Part shown: in pieces, positions 18,803-27,745 of the stretch
How the letters are laid out: every line of letters begins with the position of its first letter
How positions within the stretch are numbered: the first letter of the stretch is position 1
Source: an uncultured Clostridium sp.
GTDB lineage: Bacteria > Bacillota > Clostridia > Lachnospirales > Lachnospiraceae
Direction of reading: 5' to 3'
Assembly (NCBI RefSeq): GCF_900547735.1
Contig: NZ_URHZ01000003.1
Location: 67,743 to 131,742, forward strand
DNA length: 64,000 nucleotides
The notes under the pieces: generated by a model
What the model was told of the DNA's origin: nothing
What the model saw: only the letters and a program-made list of their open reading frames with translations
Database searches by the model: none
Position numbers and translations under genes: made by a program

Positions 18803-18831
18803 TTGACAAGTAAAATATCTTTAGATGTAAA
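18803..18831 (+). promoter_or_regulatory. Possible promoter beside the inner left site (locus 1)
   Basis: TTGACA (18803-18808), a 17-bp gap, then TGTAAA (18826-18831). The -35 is perfect and the -10 is weak. It reads rightwards, away from the operon in this orientation. Confidence 0.45.
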
Positions 18832-18929
18832 CATTAGAATTGGGTAAAACAAATAAGCGATTCGAACGTATCAAACCGCTATGCGATGATTTCTCTGGAA
18901 AAATTTTACTTTTCTATTGCGCAAAATAT

Positions 18930-18938
18930 GTTATAATG
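18930..18938 (+). promoter_or_regulatory. Extended -10 promoter inside the invertible segment (locus 1)
   Basis: TGT followed by TATAAT (18933-18938) forms an extended -10 element; no good -35 is seen at 16-18 bp. It reads rightwards. Confidence 0.55.
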
Positions 18939-19084
18939 GGAGAAACTGGAATTTGATTGGTAATTTCTGGAAAACATAGAATTTTATGTAAAAATTATAG
19001 ATTTTTCTATTAAGATACTTGAAAAGAAGAAAATTATGTTATGATTTCTCAGAGATAATAGTTACTTTTTTTTAATCCAAAATA

Positions 19085-19113
19085 TGGACTATTTTGATTT
19101 TTTGTTATATACT
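19085..19113 (+). promoter_or_regulatory. Possible promoter next to the right recombination site (locus 1)
   Basis: TGGACT (19085-19090), a 17-bp gap, then TATACT (19108-19113), ending three bases before the right site. It reads rightwards toward the recombinase 3' end. Locus 2 has a promoter-like element in the same place. Confidence 0.45.
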
Positions 19114-19116
19114 ACT

Positions 19117-19134
19117 ACATAATCCACATTATGT
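19117..19134 (-). repeat. Recombination site, right copy, inverted (locus 1)
   Basis: ACATAAT-CCAC-ATTATGT on the plus strand, which is the reverse complement of the left copies. It lies 26 bp from the recombinase stop codon. Confidence 0.8.
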
Positions 19135-19160
19135 TGCACCAAATATTTAGGCTGCAAATC

Positions 19161-20003
19161 TCATAATATCAGGTTCATTCGTTCTATCTGCTGTCTGTGT
19201 TCCGTCCCCGATGTCACAATATAAATCCTGGTCGTATTGATACTGCTGTGCCCCAACAGATCCGCCAGTTTTGAAATATCCTTCTCCATTCTGTAATACG
19301 TCCTGGCAAAAAGATGCCTCAAATTATGGGGAAATACTTTAACGGCTAATACCTTGGCCGTTGCACACAGCGCCTTCATTTCCTTCCAGACATTGCTTCT
19401 GTTTACCGGCTTTCCTTCCTTTGTCAGAAATACGGGGCCCCGGCGGATACGGTTCTTCCTGATATATTTCATCAATAGCATCCTGAGCTTATGAGGCAGG
19501 AATATCTGACGGCTTTTACCTTTACCCGTCGCATAGGCGATTCCGCTTTGCACTGACTCAACCGTGATATAGATGAGCTCGCTGATTCTGATTCCGGTAC
19601 TGCAAATCGTTTGAATTATAAGGCCGATCCGTTCTTTCTTCATAAACTTCGCCGTATTAACCAGCCGGTTATATTCTTCCCTGGTCAGTTCCTTCTCCTC
19701 CGGACAGTAGACCTGGCGCTGCAATTTCATTTGCTTTACCTTGAATCCATACCAGCCGGCAAACTGCAGAAAATGGTTCAGGGATGCCAGCATTGAATTG
19801 ACGCTGCTTACCGCATACCGTTCGGAAAGATTCTTTTTGTATTCGATGACTAAATCTTTCGTAATTTCCCGCGCTCCGAGGAACCGGATAAACTTTTTCA
19901 GGTCTCTCTGGTACTTTTCAACTGTGTGGTGACTCTTCTCCTCCTGGATTAAATATCGTATAAATCTGCCTTCCATTTCGGAAGTTATTGCGTGATTTTC
20001 CAT
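19161..20003 (-). CDS. Tyrosine recombinase of switch 1
   Basis: A 280-residue XerC/D-like recombinase with an N-terminal SAM-like DNA-binding domain (EEKSHHTVEKYQRDLKKF, about 21-38) and a complete C-terminal catalytic set: Arg139 in TGIRISEL, Lys163, His226 and Arg229 in HNLRHLF, His252 in LLGHSS and nucleophile Tyr261 in TTRIYI. It is transcribed toward the switch it borders. Its close relatives at 40983-41834 and 62958-63806 stand in the same place beside their own switches. A 20-bp sequence at 20034-20053 upstream of its start is repeated upstream of the locus 3 recombinase. The inferred role is inversion of the promoter segment; since arms are shared, it might also act on the other two. 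Confidence 0.9.
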   Translation of the reverse strand: MENHAITSEMEGRFIRYLIQEEKSHHTVEKYQRDLKKFIRFLGAREITKDLVIEYKKNLSERYAVSSVNSMLASLNHFLQFAGWYGFKVKQMKLQRQVYCPEEKELTREEYNRLVNTAKFMKKERIGLIIQTICSTGIRISELIYITVESVQSGIAYATGKGKSRQIFLPHKLRMLLMKYIRKNRIRRGPVFLTKEGKPVNRSNVWKEMKALCATAKVLAVKVFPHNLRHLFARTYYRMEKDISKLADLLGHSSINTTRIYIVTSGTEHRQQIERMNLIL

Positions 20004-20033
20004 TTTCCCTCCGTTTGAATTATTTTTACTCTC

Positions 20034-20053
20034 TATATTATCATTAATTGGAG
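20034..20053 (-). promoter_or_regulatory. 20-bp motif upstream of recombinase 1, shared with recombinase 3
   Basis: The minus strand reads CTCCAATTAATGATAATATA about 30-50 bp before the recombinase start. The identical 20 bp occur at 63839-63858 upstream of recombinase 3. The gATAATATA part could be a -10 region. It is not found upstream of recombinase 2. Confidence 0.5.
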
Positions 20054-20186
20054 GTTATTTTTAGGGGGTGGGGATGAAAAGTACTGGAAATATATGGAAG
20101 AAATTTATTTTTACTATCCATCTCCCGTTGAATCCATACAATAAGCGACGCGGTAACGTCACATCTCTCGTACAGGCCCCGTCGTA

Positions 20187-20254
20187 AATTGCGAAAGTAA
20201 AAGGAACAGATACGAACAAAAGATACGTCATCTGTTCCTTTTACTTTCGCAATT
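20187..20254. repeat. 25-bp perfect inverted repeat between loci 1 and 2
   Basis: AATTGCGAAAGTAAAAGGAACAGAT-type arms: the sequence at 20187-20211 is exactly complementary to 20230-20254 around an 18-nt loop. It lies in the 365-bp gap between recombinase 1 and the last gene of locus 2. It could end transcription from locus 2 (minus strand) or be a small mobile remnant; there is no clear U-tract. The rest of the gap holds only the 20-bp recombinase motif. Confidence 0.75.
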
Positions 20255-20368
20255 CCGCTCTGTTTTCATCTCCCTTCTTCTACGTCCCGAACACTAAAAC
20301 TGTTCATGAATCATTTCTATCAATAAAAAATGCAGCCCGATTGCATTTTCTATGTTTAAGCCACTGAA

Positions 20369-21853
20369 TTATTCTGTTAGCTGCTTACTTTTCTTATGGC
20401 AAAGACTGACCGCCCTTGCTTTGACATATCCAAAGGACGGATTGCGAGTAATAATCGACAAAAACAGATATGTCCCTCCCCCGATTACAAGCTGTACGGC
20501 AAGCTTCACAAAGCTGGTCAGCGGAAGGGCGCCTGCAAGGAACACGCAGCATCCCATTACCCCGCTCATCCACAGTGCCGGAAAAATATCGGTTATCTGC
20601 ATACGAAATGAGTAGTTCAGCAATGATTTATTAGGAAATGAATTCACCAGCAGCGAAAAGATGGACAGCGGCAAAGCACATACCGCAACAGCGAACACCC
20701 CATACCGAATCGACCAAATCAGGCAGATGACCGTGACTGCTTTTTTAATTATTTCCAGTTTTAAGCTGATATCGCTTCTCCCCATTGCCTGGATCACCTG
20801 TAAGTTGGCAGTGTGCAGCGGCCAGAATGCATAACTGAAGCACCCTATCCACATATAAGGGACCGCAGCGGACCATACATCTGTGTACAATAACCGAACC
20901 AGCGTAGAGGATACAACTGCCAGCCCCGTCATTGCCGGAAAAATCAGGTATGTGCTAATGGAAATAGACTTTCTGACCAAAGCCCGCAGCGTTGTTTTAT
21001 CACCATTCGCCGACGAATAGGCCGGAAAAAAAACACTCTGGATGGAAGTATTTACATTTGAAATGATCAGTTCGGGCAGATGATTACCGCGATTGTAAAA
21101 AGCCAGATCAGACTGTGTATATACTTTTCCGATCAACAGACTCCTCAGATTTTTGTAAAATGTGTCAATTAAATTTGATACAAATACTTTCCAGCCAAAA
21201 GAAAATAGCGGTCTGAACCGCCGGTAAGAAAAGCAGAAGCGCGGATGCCAGTCCAGCATTTTCCATAAAATCACCGTATCCATAAGCTGATTTGTCAAAA
21301 TCTGACCTACCAGGGCCCAAACTCCGTAACCGGCATATGCCATTCCAACACCGACAAAAGCCGAACATACAGTTCCGCCAATCGTGGCCTTAAAGAAAAG
21401 ATGGAACCACATTTTTTTTGAAATATATGCCTGCTGAATTCCATTGATCCCCCCCAAAACGATGGAAAGGGATAGAACCCGGATTACGGGGAGCATCTGA
21501 GGCATGTCATAAAAGTCCGCTACTGCTGAGGCAGAGAAAAACAGGCCGGTATATAGTACAAGAGACATACAGATATTGAAAACAAATACCGTCGTGAAAT
21601 CCAGGTCGTCTGCTTTTTGCTTCTGAATCAGCGCTGTAGATAAGCCGCTGCTGACAAAAACGTTCAAAATATTTGTGATCACGGTAATCAATGCGACTGT
21701 TCCATAAACAGAGGGTGCCAAGAGTCTGGCAAGAACTACCGAAACGATAAAACTGACTCCCTGGGCACCGAAGCGTTCAGCCAGGCGCCATAATATGTTT
21801 GTTGAAATAGAAGGATTGTCATAGGTATTTTTTTTATTCTTTTGCTGATTCAT
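20369..21853 (-). CDS. Wzx-type polysaccharide flippase (locus 2)
   Basis: A membrane protein of about 494 residues with 12-14 hydrophobic segments, of the lipopolysaccharide/teichuronic acid exporter type. Typical features are ILWRLAERFGAQGVSFIVSV at the start and VVLARLLAPSVYGTVALI. The frame is open to 21904, but ATG 21853 overlaps the stop of the upstream transferase gene as ATGA. It is the last gene of locus 2. It is unlike the flippases of loci 1 and 3, which fits a different repeat unit. Confidence 0.9.
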   Translation of the reverse strand: MNQQKNKKNTYDNPSISTNILWRLAERFGAQGVSFIVSVVLARLLAPSVYGTVALITVITNILNVFVSSGLSTALIQKQKADDLDFTTVFVFNICMSLVLYTGLFFSASAVADFYDMPQMLPVIRVLSLSIVLGGINGIQQAYISKKMWFHLFFKATIGGTVCSAFVGVGMAYAGYGVWALVGQILTNQLMDTVILWKMLDWHPRFCFSYRRFRPLFSFGWKVFVSNLIDTFYKNLRSLLIGKVYTQSDLAFYNRGNHLPELIISNVNTSIQSVFFPAYSSANGDKTTLRALVRKSISISTYLIFPAMTGLAVVSSTLVRLLYTDVWSAAVPYMWIGCFSYAFWPLHTANLQVIQAMGRSDISLKLEIIKKAVTVICLIWSIRYGVFAVAVCALPLSIFSLLVNSFPNKSLLNYSFRMQITDIFPALWMSGVMGCCVFLAGALPLTSFVKLAVQLVIGGGTYLFLSIITRNPSFGYVKARAVSLCHKKSKQLTE

Positions 21854-22974
21854 TGTTCTTCTTTGTTCCTGTCTGACGTCATAACCAGGAACAGCAGTTT
21901 CCACTTATCCCGGATTAGATTAATATCGGTATATTTTTGTATTAAAGCCATATTTTTTTTCTTAACATCCGGGGAATAATTCCGGAAGGTCTCAAAGTTT
22001 TCCTTTGAGAGATTAAATGCATTTTCTACCCGAAAGCCTCTTCCCTCATAATTCGCCCACATCGTCGTGTCATTTCGGATATAGATCTTCACCCCCGAAG
22101 CCAGGGCAATGGCAATGTTCCCCATGGCCTGCTGCCTGTCATTAAAAAATATCCCTATATCCATTTCGCTGATAAAATCAGAGTATGTTTCTCCGTCCAT
22201 CGACTCAGTAATAGGAACGACTTTATCTTCCCCGAAAATTCCGACTGCAGTCTGAATGATTTTCTCTCGATATTCTTCAAAACCTTTAAATCCATATGTA
22301 AGCGGAATGTAAAGCTTTAAGTCTTCATCCGCAAATGCCTTTAGTTCCTCGAGCGCTTCGGCATGACAATTGGTCACGGTCGCGGAGTTTCCAAGCATCA
22401 CTTTTACCGTCTTGTTCCCACTGCCTTTTTTATTGCCTCTCTCCGTCAGTTTCTGCATCACTCCGGGACGCTGGATAGGAAGCGGGTAACTCAGAGAAAA
22501 GTGCTTTCCTGTGACATGGTACCACTGACGCGCCAGCGGCAGATCTTTATCTACCAGGGTTGCCACGTAACCAATCTGACAGGCATATTTTTGCTTCAGG
22601 TATTCCGTCAGTTTAACGCCCCAGCGGTTCGATTTTTCATTATGGCGGTATATATCGCCTCCCCAGATGACCCAGCATGTTTTCTCCAACCATTCTTTTT
22701 TTCTGGAAATAAAAATGAAATGTTTAAAATTAAATAAGCCATGCAGGATAATTGCATCACATTCATCGAGATTTTTAATATACTTAAAGAAATTTTTAGG
22801 GTTAATTACCTCTGCATGTCCTTCCGCCTGATTTAACCCTATCGGAGCCAAAGAATTCTTACGTTTTGCATGTCCTGTACAGAACTTGTGCTCTCTCCCA
22901 TCAAAACATGTATTAATCAACATATACATATCCTGTGTATACATTGTCTGCGCCATTACATGTGTAATATTCAT
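21850..22974 (-). CDS. WecF-like (GT56) 4-amino-4,6-dideoxyhexosyltransferase (locus 2)
   Basis: A 374-residue protein that resembles the TDP-Fuc4NAc:lipid II transferase WecF. Similar stretches are VIWGGDIYRHNE, KVMLGNSATVTNCHAEAL, LYIPLTYG, and the C-terminal GIFFNDRQQAMGNIAIALASGVKIYI. WecF takes its sugar from a dTDP-4-acylamino-4,6-dideoxyhexose. That matches this operon, whose rmlA, rmlB and VioA-like genes should make dTDP-Qui4N and whose acyl genes should modify its amino group. The inferred job is to add that modified sugar to the growing unit. Confidence 0.78.
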   Translation of the reverse strand: MNITHVMAQTMYTQDMYMLINTCFDGREHKFCTGHAKRKNSLAPIGLNQAEGHAEVINPKNFFKYIKNLDECDAIILHGLFNFKHFIFISRKKEWLEKTCWVIWGGDIYRHNEKSNRWGVKLTEYLKQKYACQIGYVATLVDKDLPLARQWYHVTGKHFSLSYPLPIQRPGVMQKLTERGNKKGSGNKTVKVMLGNSATVTNCHAEALEELKAFADEDLKLYIPLTYGFKGFEEYREKIIQTAVGIFGEDKVVPITESMDGETYSDFISEMDIGIFFNDRQQAMGNIAIALASGVKIYIRNDTTMWANYEGRGFRVENAFNLSKENFETFRNYSPDVKKKNMALIQKYTDINLIRDKWKLLFLVMTSDRNKEEQ

Positions 22975-23012
22975 CTTTGCTTCCTTTCCGCAAATTTACA
23001 TTAATTCATCAT

Positions 23013-23483
23013 TTACATCCTGTTTTTTATCATTTTATATAGCCAGATGACGGCATTTACAACACAAATGGCTGTCAAAAATCCAATTGCATCCACCAGC
23101 ACATCCTGGAATCTTGCATTTCTCCCATTTACAAAATACTGATGAAACTCGTCAATACATCCGTAAAGAAAACAAAGCAGCGCTGACAAAAACGAACATT
23201 TTAGAACGTGTATCCATGTCAGCTCCTTCTGTTTTGAAAGCAGATAGGAATGCGTAACACCTCCCAACAGGCCAAAAAGCGTTATATGGCCAAGCTGCCT
23301 GACATTCCACTCCCAGATAAGGAACCGTCCGTAGAACTCTCCATTCTCATCTTCCCTTAACATTCCAAGAATCCTTCCCGCCATATCGCTGAAATAGTGA
23401 GAAGAAGCTCCGGCCTGACTAGAAAACAGGAAAATAAGAAGCATCATACCGATGACACAGAGCAATAGAATTTTTCGCCGCAT
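23013..23483 (-). CDS. VanZ-like membrane protein (locus 2)
   Basis: 156 residues with about four hydrophobic segments. A VanZ-like core is visible in FLFSSQAGASSHYFSD, the Arg/His-containing RQLGHITLFGLLGG, and GCIDEFHQYFVNGRNARFQDVLVDAIG. VanZ proteins are small membrane proteins of poorly known function, found in teicoplanin resistance and in many envelope-glycan operons. A role in this pathway is inferred only from location. It lies 30 bp after the carboxyltransferase gene. Confidence 0.8.
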   Translation of the reverse strand: MRRKILLLCVIGMMLLIFLFSSQAGASSHYFSDMAGRILGMLREDENGEFYGRFLIWEWNVRQLGHITLFGLLGGVTHSYLLSKQKELTWIHVLKCSFLSALLCFLYGCIDEFHQYFVNGRNARFQDVLVDAIGFLTAICVVNAVIWLYKMIKNRM

Positions 23484-23512
23484 AATAAACCTCCAGTTTT
23501 ATTGATTTCATT

Positions 23513-24985
23513 TTACAACGGGATATTCCCGTGTTTTTTCCGGAGTATTTTGGCTTTATTGAATCGTTTTTTCCTTAAGGCATCATTTAAAAGAGTATAA
23601 ATTGTTTCTCTTGTTTCGGACGGCTGGATTACCTGATCGATATAACCCATTTCAAGTCCGTGTTTGTAATTGATGACCTCGGTCTTATATTCTGTTTTTT
23701 TCTCCTCTAAGAAATCTGCCCTTTCTTTTCCCGACAGACTTTTCAGTTCTTTTGCATATAATATCTCGACCGCACCGTCTTCTCCCATTACGGCCACCTC
23801 GGCTGTCGGCCATGCTATCACAAAATCGGCTCCCAGGTGTTTGCTGTTCATCGCAATATAAGCTCCACCGTAAGCTTTTCTCAATATGATATTGATCTTC
23901 GGAACGGTTGCCTCTGAAAAAGCATAAAGCAATTTTGCCCCGTGACGGATAATGCCCTTTGTTTCCTGTGAACTTCCCGGCAGATATCCCGGCACATCCG
24001 TAAACGTGATTAATGGTATCCCGAACGCATCACAAAAACGGACAAATCTTGCCGCTTTATCACTCGTGTCACAGTCCAGACTTCCCGCGAGATATCTGGG
24101 CTGGTTAGCAACCACACCGATAGTCGTCCCGCACAGAGAAGCAAATCCGACTACGATTGATTGTGCAAATTCAGGCGAAACCTCCATAAAAGTTTCGTCA
24201 TCCATTACTGCGCGAATCACTTCCCTGACATCGTATCCGATACGGGTATTCTCCGGTATTTCAATCTCCCCGGATTTTTTTTCAAATAAATCCTTCCTTG
24301 GCAAAGTGGCTTTCTCTTCACAGTTTTTCGGCAGCATACCAACCAGACGGCGCAGTTCCTGAAAACAGGTTTCTTCATCCTGATAGCAGAAATGAGAGAC
24401 TCCGCTTTCCCTGGTATGAACTTTGTAGCCTCCCAGTTCCTCTGCCGTTATGCTGCTGCCCGTTACGCTTTTCACGACCTTGGGTCCGGTAATATACATT
24501 TGTGCAATGTTCTCGACCATAAAAACAAAATCCGTGATTCCCGGGGAATACACTGCTCCGCCGGCACAAGGCCCTAAAATCACAGAAATCTGAGGAATGA
24601 ACCCGGAGGCCATCACGTTCCTGTAAAATATTTCCCCATAACCGGCCAGCGAATCAATTCCTTCCTGAATTCTTGCACCACCGGAATCATTAATTGTAAT
24701 AAACGGACATTTTTTACTTATTGCAACATCCTGCGCCCTGGCAATATTTTCTCCGATTTTCATGCCGAGAGTGCCGCCGCGGTATGTAAAATCCTGCGCT
24801 GCGACAATTACTTTTTTCCCATTCACTCTGCCTTCGCAAATCAAAACGCCGATTCTTCGTCCCTTATCGAAAAGCTCCTTATATTTACCATCGTCGAATA
24901 ATTGCTCCAGCCGTTCCGTCACAAACAATTTGCCTTTTGCATGCTGTTTTTGCTTTGCAGCCTCTATTTTATTTATCTCATCCAT
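23513..24985 (-). CDS. Acyl-CoA carboxylase/decarboxylase carboxyltransferase subunit (locus 2)
   Basis: A protein of about 490 residues with the two crotonase-type halves of the propionyl-CoA carboxylase beta / methylmalonyl-CoA decarboxylase alpha family. Motifs include FTYRGGTLG, NDSGGARIQEGIDSLAGYGEIF, GPCAGGAVYSPG and, in the second half, TDVPGYLPG and RKAYGGAYIAMNSKHLGAD. It moves a carboxyl group between biotin and acyl-CoA; no biotin carboxylase or carrier gene is nearby. It may supply malonyl- or methylmalonyl-type extender units to the KAS III and ACPs of this operon, using partners encoded elsewhere. I chose ATG 24985, which follows AGAGGA; the frame is open to 25027. Confidence 0.85.
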   Translation of the reverse strand: MDEINKIEAAKQKQHAKGKLFVTERLEQLFDDGKYKELFDKGRRIGVLICEGRVNGKKVIVAAQDFTYRGGTLGMKIGENIARAQDVAISKKCPFITINDSGGARIQEGIDSLAGYGEIFYRNVMASGFIPQISVILGPCAGGAVYSPGITDFVFMVENIAQMYITGPKVVKSVTGSSITAEELGGYKVHTRESGVSHFCYQDEETCFQELRRLVGMLPKNCEEKATLPRKDLFEKKSGEIEIPENTRIGYDVREVIRAVMDDETFMEVSPEFAQSIVVGFASLCGTTIGVVANQPRYLAGSLDCDTSDKAARFVRFCDAFGIPLITFTDVPGYLPGSSQETKGIIRHGAKLLYAFSEATVPKINIILRKAYGGAYIAMNSKHLGADFVIAWPTAEVAVMGEDGAVEILYAKELKSLSGKERADFLEEKKTEYKTEVINYKHGLEMGYIDQVIQPSETRETIYTLLNDALRKKRFNKAKILRKKHGNIPL

Positions 24986-26252
24986 TTTTATCCTCTGTAT
25001 ATTTTTTTCGTTCCTCTTTGAATACAAAAAATAGATATGCTATCAGCATCCAAAATTGAGGATAGCCCCAAAACGTATCCGACAGAAATAATTTTGCGTT
25101 CGCCGAAAGAAGGATGCAGATGACGAATGCCTGCTCATCCCTGGCACTGATTAAAACCTGTATGCTTTTGATTCCAATAATCAGGAACACAATAATCCCA
25201 AGCAGCCAGCCGAAATCGATAATCATTTCCAGAAAAATATTATGGCAGTATCCCCAATAATAGTATGGTGTGATAAACTGCCGGTCCCCGAATGCGCCGT
25301 ATCCCAGGAACGGCATGTTTTTTATAGCCTCGGAAGCAAGCGAGTAAATGGCGTCCCTGCCGTTGTCACTGGTTATATCTCCGCTGAGAAACATTTGAAT
25401 TGTTCTTGCATCAATGCCGGAAAGCCCTGATAAAATATCATAATAAAACGCGTTAAACAAAATGCCGAGAAGTACCGCCGCCGCGGTAATCATAATTTTT
25501 TTATGAATCGGGACAACCGAAAATTCTTTAAAAAGATAGAGAATTCCAAAAACGAGCAGGCACACTATGCACCCGCGGGAACCTCCCGTCAATGCCAATA
25601 CTGTTGATATACAGCCTAAAATTAAGTAAATTTTTCTTTTTTCCCTTATAAAAAGTCCAAAAAAAATAGTGGCACAGAAAATAACCGTGTAACCAAAACC
25701 CAAATTGTAACTCTGTTCAATGGATTCTCCCGCAGCATTTAAAACGGTCCAATACCCATCGCTGACTGCTTTTATGAACTGATAGCCGCTGTAAAGTAAT
25801 AACAGGAGTGAGGCGTATTTAAGATTTTCTATCAGCCTCTTGCTGTTCCTGCTGGCCGTTACAGCAAGAAAACCAAAAATCGCTCCACTGTCAGGCCGGA
25901 ACACATCCTCCCAAATCCCATATGTATCCCAAAAAAAGAAACGGTCATAATTCGGATGCAAAAATAACGTGAGTGCAAAAAGGAATACTGTTGCACACAG
26001 AACCAGTAAAAAGCTCCACAAAGATTTATCGATCTTTCTTTTTGATATCATCAGAATCAAAATAAGAATAAGCGGCATATATATGATTAAATTTGCGAAT
26101 AAAACATATTGGCTCTGTAATCTGGCAACGGCCAAAACCCTTCTCACTGCAAGCCTGACCAAACCACTTGAAAAATACAGACAGATAAACCAGGTAATCG
26201 CCTTATCATAATCTATATGTACGAAATTTAACCGGATTTTCAGTTTATCCAT
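24978..26252 (-). CDS. O-antigen polymerase/ligase-like membrane protein (Wzy, locus 2)
   Basis: 424 residues with about ten or more membrane spans and a periplasmic-type loop with NMPFLGYGAFGDRQFITPYYYWGYCHNIFLE, the pattern of the Wzy/WaaL family (an H-N-x-F-L-E region after the large loop). It overlaps the carboxyltransferase gene by 8 bp. In this operon it should polymerise the acyl-aminosugar repeat units. Assignment is by topology and context. Confidence 0.82.
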   Translation of the reverse strand: MDKLKIRLNFVHIDYDKAITWFICLYFSSGLVRLAVRRVLAVARLQSQYVLFANLIIYMPLILILILMISKRKIDKSLWSFLLVLCATVFLFALTLFLHPNYDRFFFWDTYGIWEDVFRPDSGAIFGFLAVTASRNSKRLIENLKYASLLLLLYSGYQFIKAVSDGYWTVLNAAGESIEQSYNLGFGYTVIFCATIFFGLFIREKRKIYLILGCISTVLALTGGSRGCIVCLLVFGILYLFKEFSVVPIHKKIMITAAAVLLGILFNAFYYDILSGLSGIDARTIQMFLSGDITSDNGRDAIYSLASEAIKNMPFLGYGAFGDRQFITPYYYWGYCHNIFLEMIIDFGWLLGIIVFLIIGIKSIQVLISARDEQAFVICILLSANAKLFLSDTFWGYPQFWMLIAYLFFVFKEERKKYTEDKNG

Positions 26253-26335
26253 AATACATCAACTCCAATACTCATATATATACCTGCTCCATTCTATATT
26301 TCCGTCTCTACTGCCTGTCTCCACGCTGCCGGAAT

Positions 26336-27730
26336 TTAATTCAAATTTTTGTACAGAATTTTTCCCGACTCATTTTTGGGAAGTTCCTCAATGACCGACA
26401 CTTCAAATGCAGAGGCATTCAAATTCAATTTTTCTGCAAGGTAAGCCGGAATTTTATTCTTCAGCGCTCCGTCTACGATAAAAATCTTCATTTTTTCGTC
26501 ATTTCCGGTACAGGCGCATTCACAGCTAAATCCTTCTTTTATGATCCGCTCCGACTGATCCAGGCTGATACGAAGCCCAAACAGCTTTAAAAACCGTTTT
26601 TTTCTTCCAATTATGTAGTAAAAGCCATCCGCATCACGTTTTGCAATATCGCCTGTGTGATATTCGCCGGACCACTCATCGCCTTTAAGCAAATCCTCAC
26701 GGCAGATCCCGTATCCCATAGTGACGTTCGGACCGCGGTATCCTAATTCTCCCTGTGCCTCCGGCTTCTCTATTTCATTTCCGTTTACATCCAGCAGAAA
26801 CAGTTCACCTTCCGGAATCGCTTTGCCAATGCTGCCGATTTTCTCCCGTGCCATTTCCGGCGGTAAATACGCCATTCTGGCGCTTGTCTCCGTCGTGCCA
26901 AACGTAGCACAGAAACGTTTGCCAGCGTTTTCCGAATACTCTGCCAGCGTTTTGAACATATCGTCGGTCAGTTTTCCTCCGCCTTCCGATAAAGTTTTTA
27001 AATCAGGCAGATCCATTCTGGTAAACTTAAGTTTCATCATAATTTCATAGCTGTAAGGTACGCCGGTGAAATTTGAACCATGGTTTTCTTTTATAAAATC
27101 CCAGAATTCTGTACTCATCAGATTGTTTTTAATCAGTAAAACCGTGGCTCCGACTATGAAATGACTGTTTATTACGTTCAGGCCCATCGTATACTGTACC
27201 GGTAAGTCCATAATACAATTCTCACCGCTCGTCCATCCAAAAACAGCCGCTACATTCCTGGCATTTGCTTCCAGATTTCCATACTTATACCTGACCAGCT
27301 TGGGGCTGCCGGTGGAACCGGAAGTTGTCATCAGTAATGCAAGCTTCTCATGAATTGGATAGACATCATAGTTTGATCTTAAAAGACTGTAGCCATATTT
27401 TGAATAAATTATGTCGCCGTTGCAACGCGTTTTCTGAGCATCGGGAATCCAGTAATAATACGGTGTGTACATCGTATCCAGTTCTTCCAGCAAAGAGGAA
27501 TCAATTGCTGCGCTTAATAAAAGCGGCACTACCCTGACACTTTCAAATGCGGCAATTCCTGCCAAAGCACCCGCTGTATTCTCACACAGGCAGAATACGA
27601 CGCTGCGCATCAGTTTCAGTTCTTCCACCTCTGTGATAAAATCGCACAATTCTCCATAAGTCAGCTGTGTTCCGCTGTCATCATGTATTGCTGTTTTATT
27701 TCTTTCAACGTTTTCTATATCTAAAAACAT
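26336..27730 (-). CDS. AMP-dependent acyl/amino-acid ligase (adenylation enzyme, locus 2)
   Basis: A 464-residue ANL-superfamily enzyme. It has the P-loop-like TTSGSTGSPKLV near residue 135, CATFGTTETSAR, GYRGPNVTMGYG, YHTGDIAKRD, GRKKRFLKLFGLRIS and a C-terminal NESGKIL lysine. It should activate a carboxylic acid as acyl-AMP and load it on one of the two carrier proteins encoded just upstream. The substrate is not predictable. It starts 15 bp after the SDR gene behind GGAGG. Confidence 0.88.
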   Translation of the reverse strand: MFLDIENVERNKTAIHDDSGTQLTYGELCDFITEVEELKLMRSVVFCLCENTAGALAGIAAFESVRVVPLLLSAAIDSSLLEELDTMYTPYYYWIPDAQKTRCNGDIIYSKYGYSLLRSNYDVYPIHEKLALLMTTSGSTGSPKLVRYKYGNLEANARNVAAVFGWTSGENCIMDLPVQYTMGLNVINSHFIVGATVLLIKNNLMSTEFWDFIKENHGSNFTGVPYSYEIMMKLKFTRMDLPDLKTLSEGGGKLTDDMFKTLAEYSENAGKRFCATFGTTETSARMAYLPPEMAREKIGSIGKAIPEGELFLLDVNGNEIEKPEAQGELGYRGPNVTMGYGICREDLLKGDEWSGEYHTGDIAKRDADGFYYIIGRKKRFLKLFGLRISLDQSERIIKEGFSCECACTGNDEKMKIFIVDGALKNKIPAYLAEKLNLNASAFEVSVIEELPKNESGKILYKNLN

Positions 27731-27745
27731 AGTAAACCTCCACCT

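Larger units (their letters stand above)
18739..19134. promoter_or_regulatory. Invertible promoter segment of locus 1 (inferred)
   Basis: About 395 bp of AT-rich DNA without a gene lie between the recombinase stop (19161) and the first operon genes. The segment is bounded by inverted copies of ACATAAT-GTGG-ATTATGT: two left copies (18739-18756 and 18782-18799) and one right copy in opposite orientation (19117-19134, centre CCAC). The inner left copy and the right copy share 20 bp when inverted. The best promoters inside read rightwards, away from the capsule genes, so this orientation is predicted OFF. Inversion would aim them at the operon. Confidence 0.85.

Noticed and set aside
18757..19116. 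Leftward promoter inside segment 1 (ATTATA near 18995 on the plus strand)
   Set aside because: The matching -35 on the minus strand has at most three of six consensus bases; much weaker than the rightward elements.
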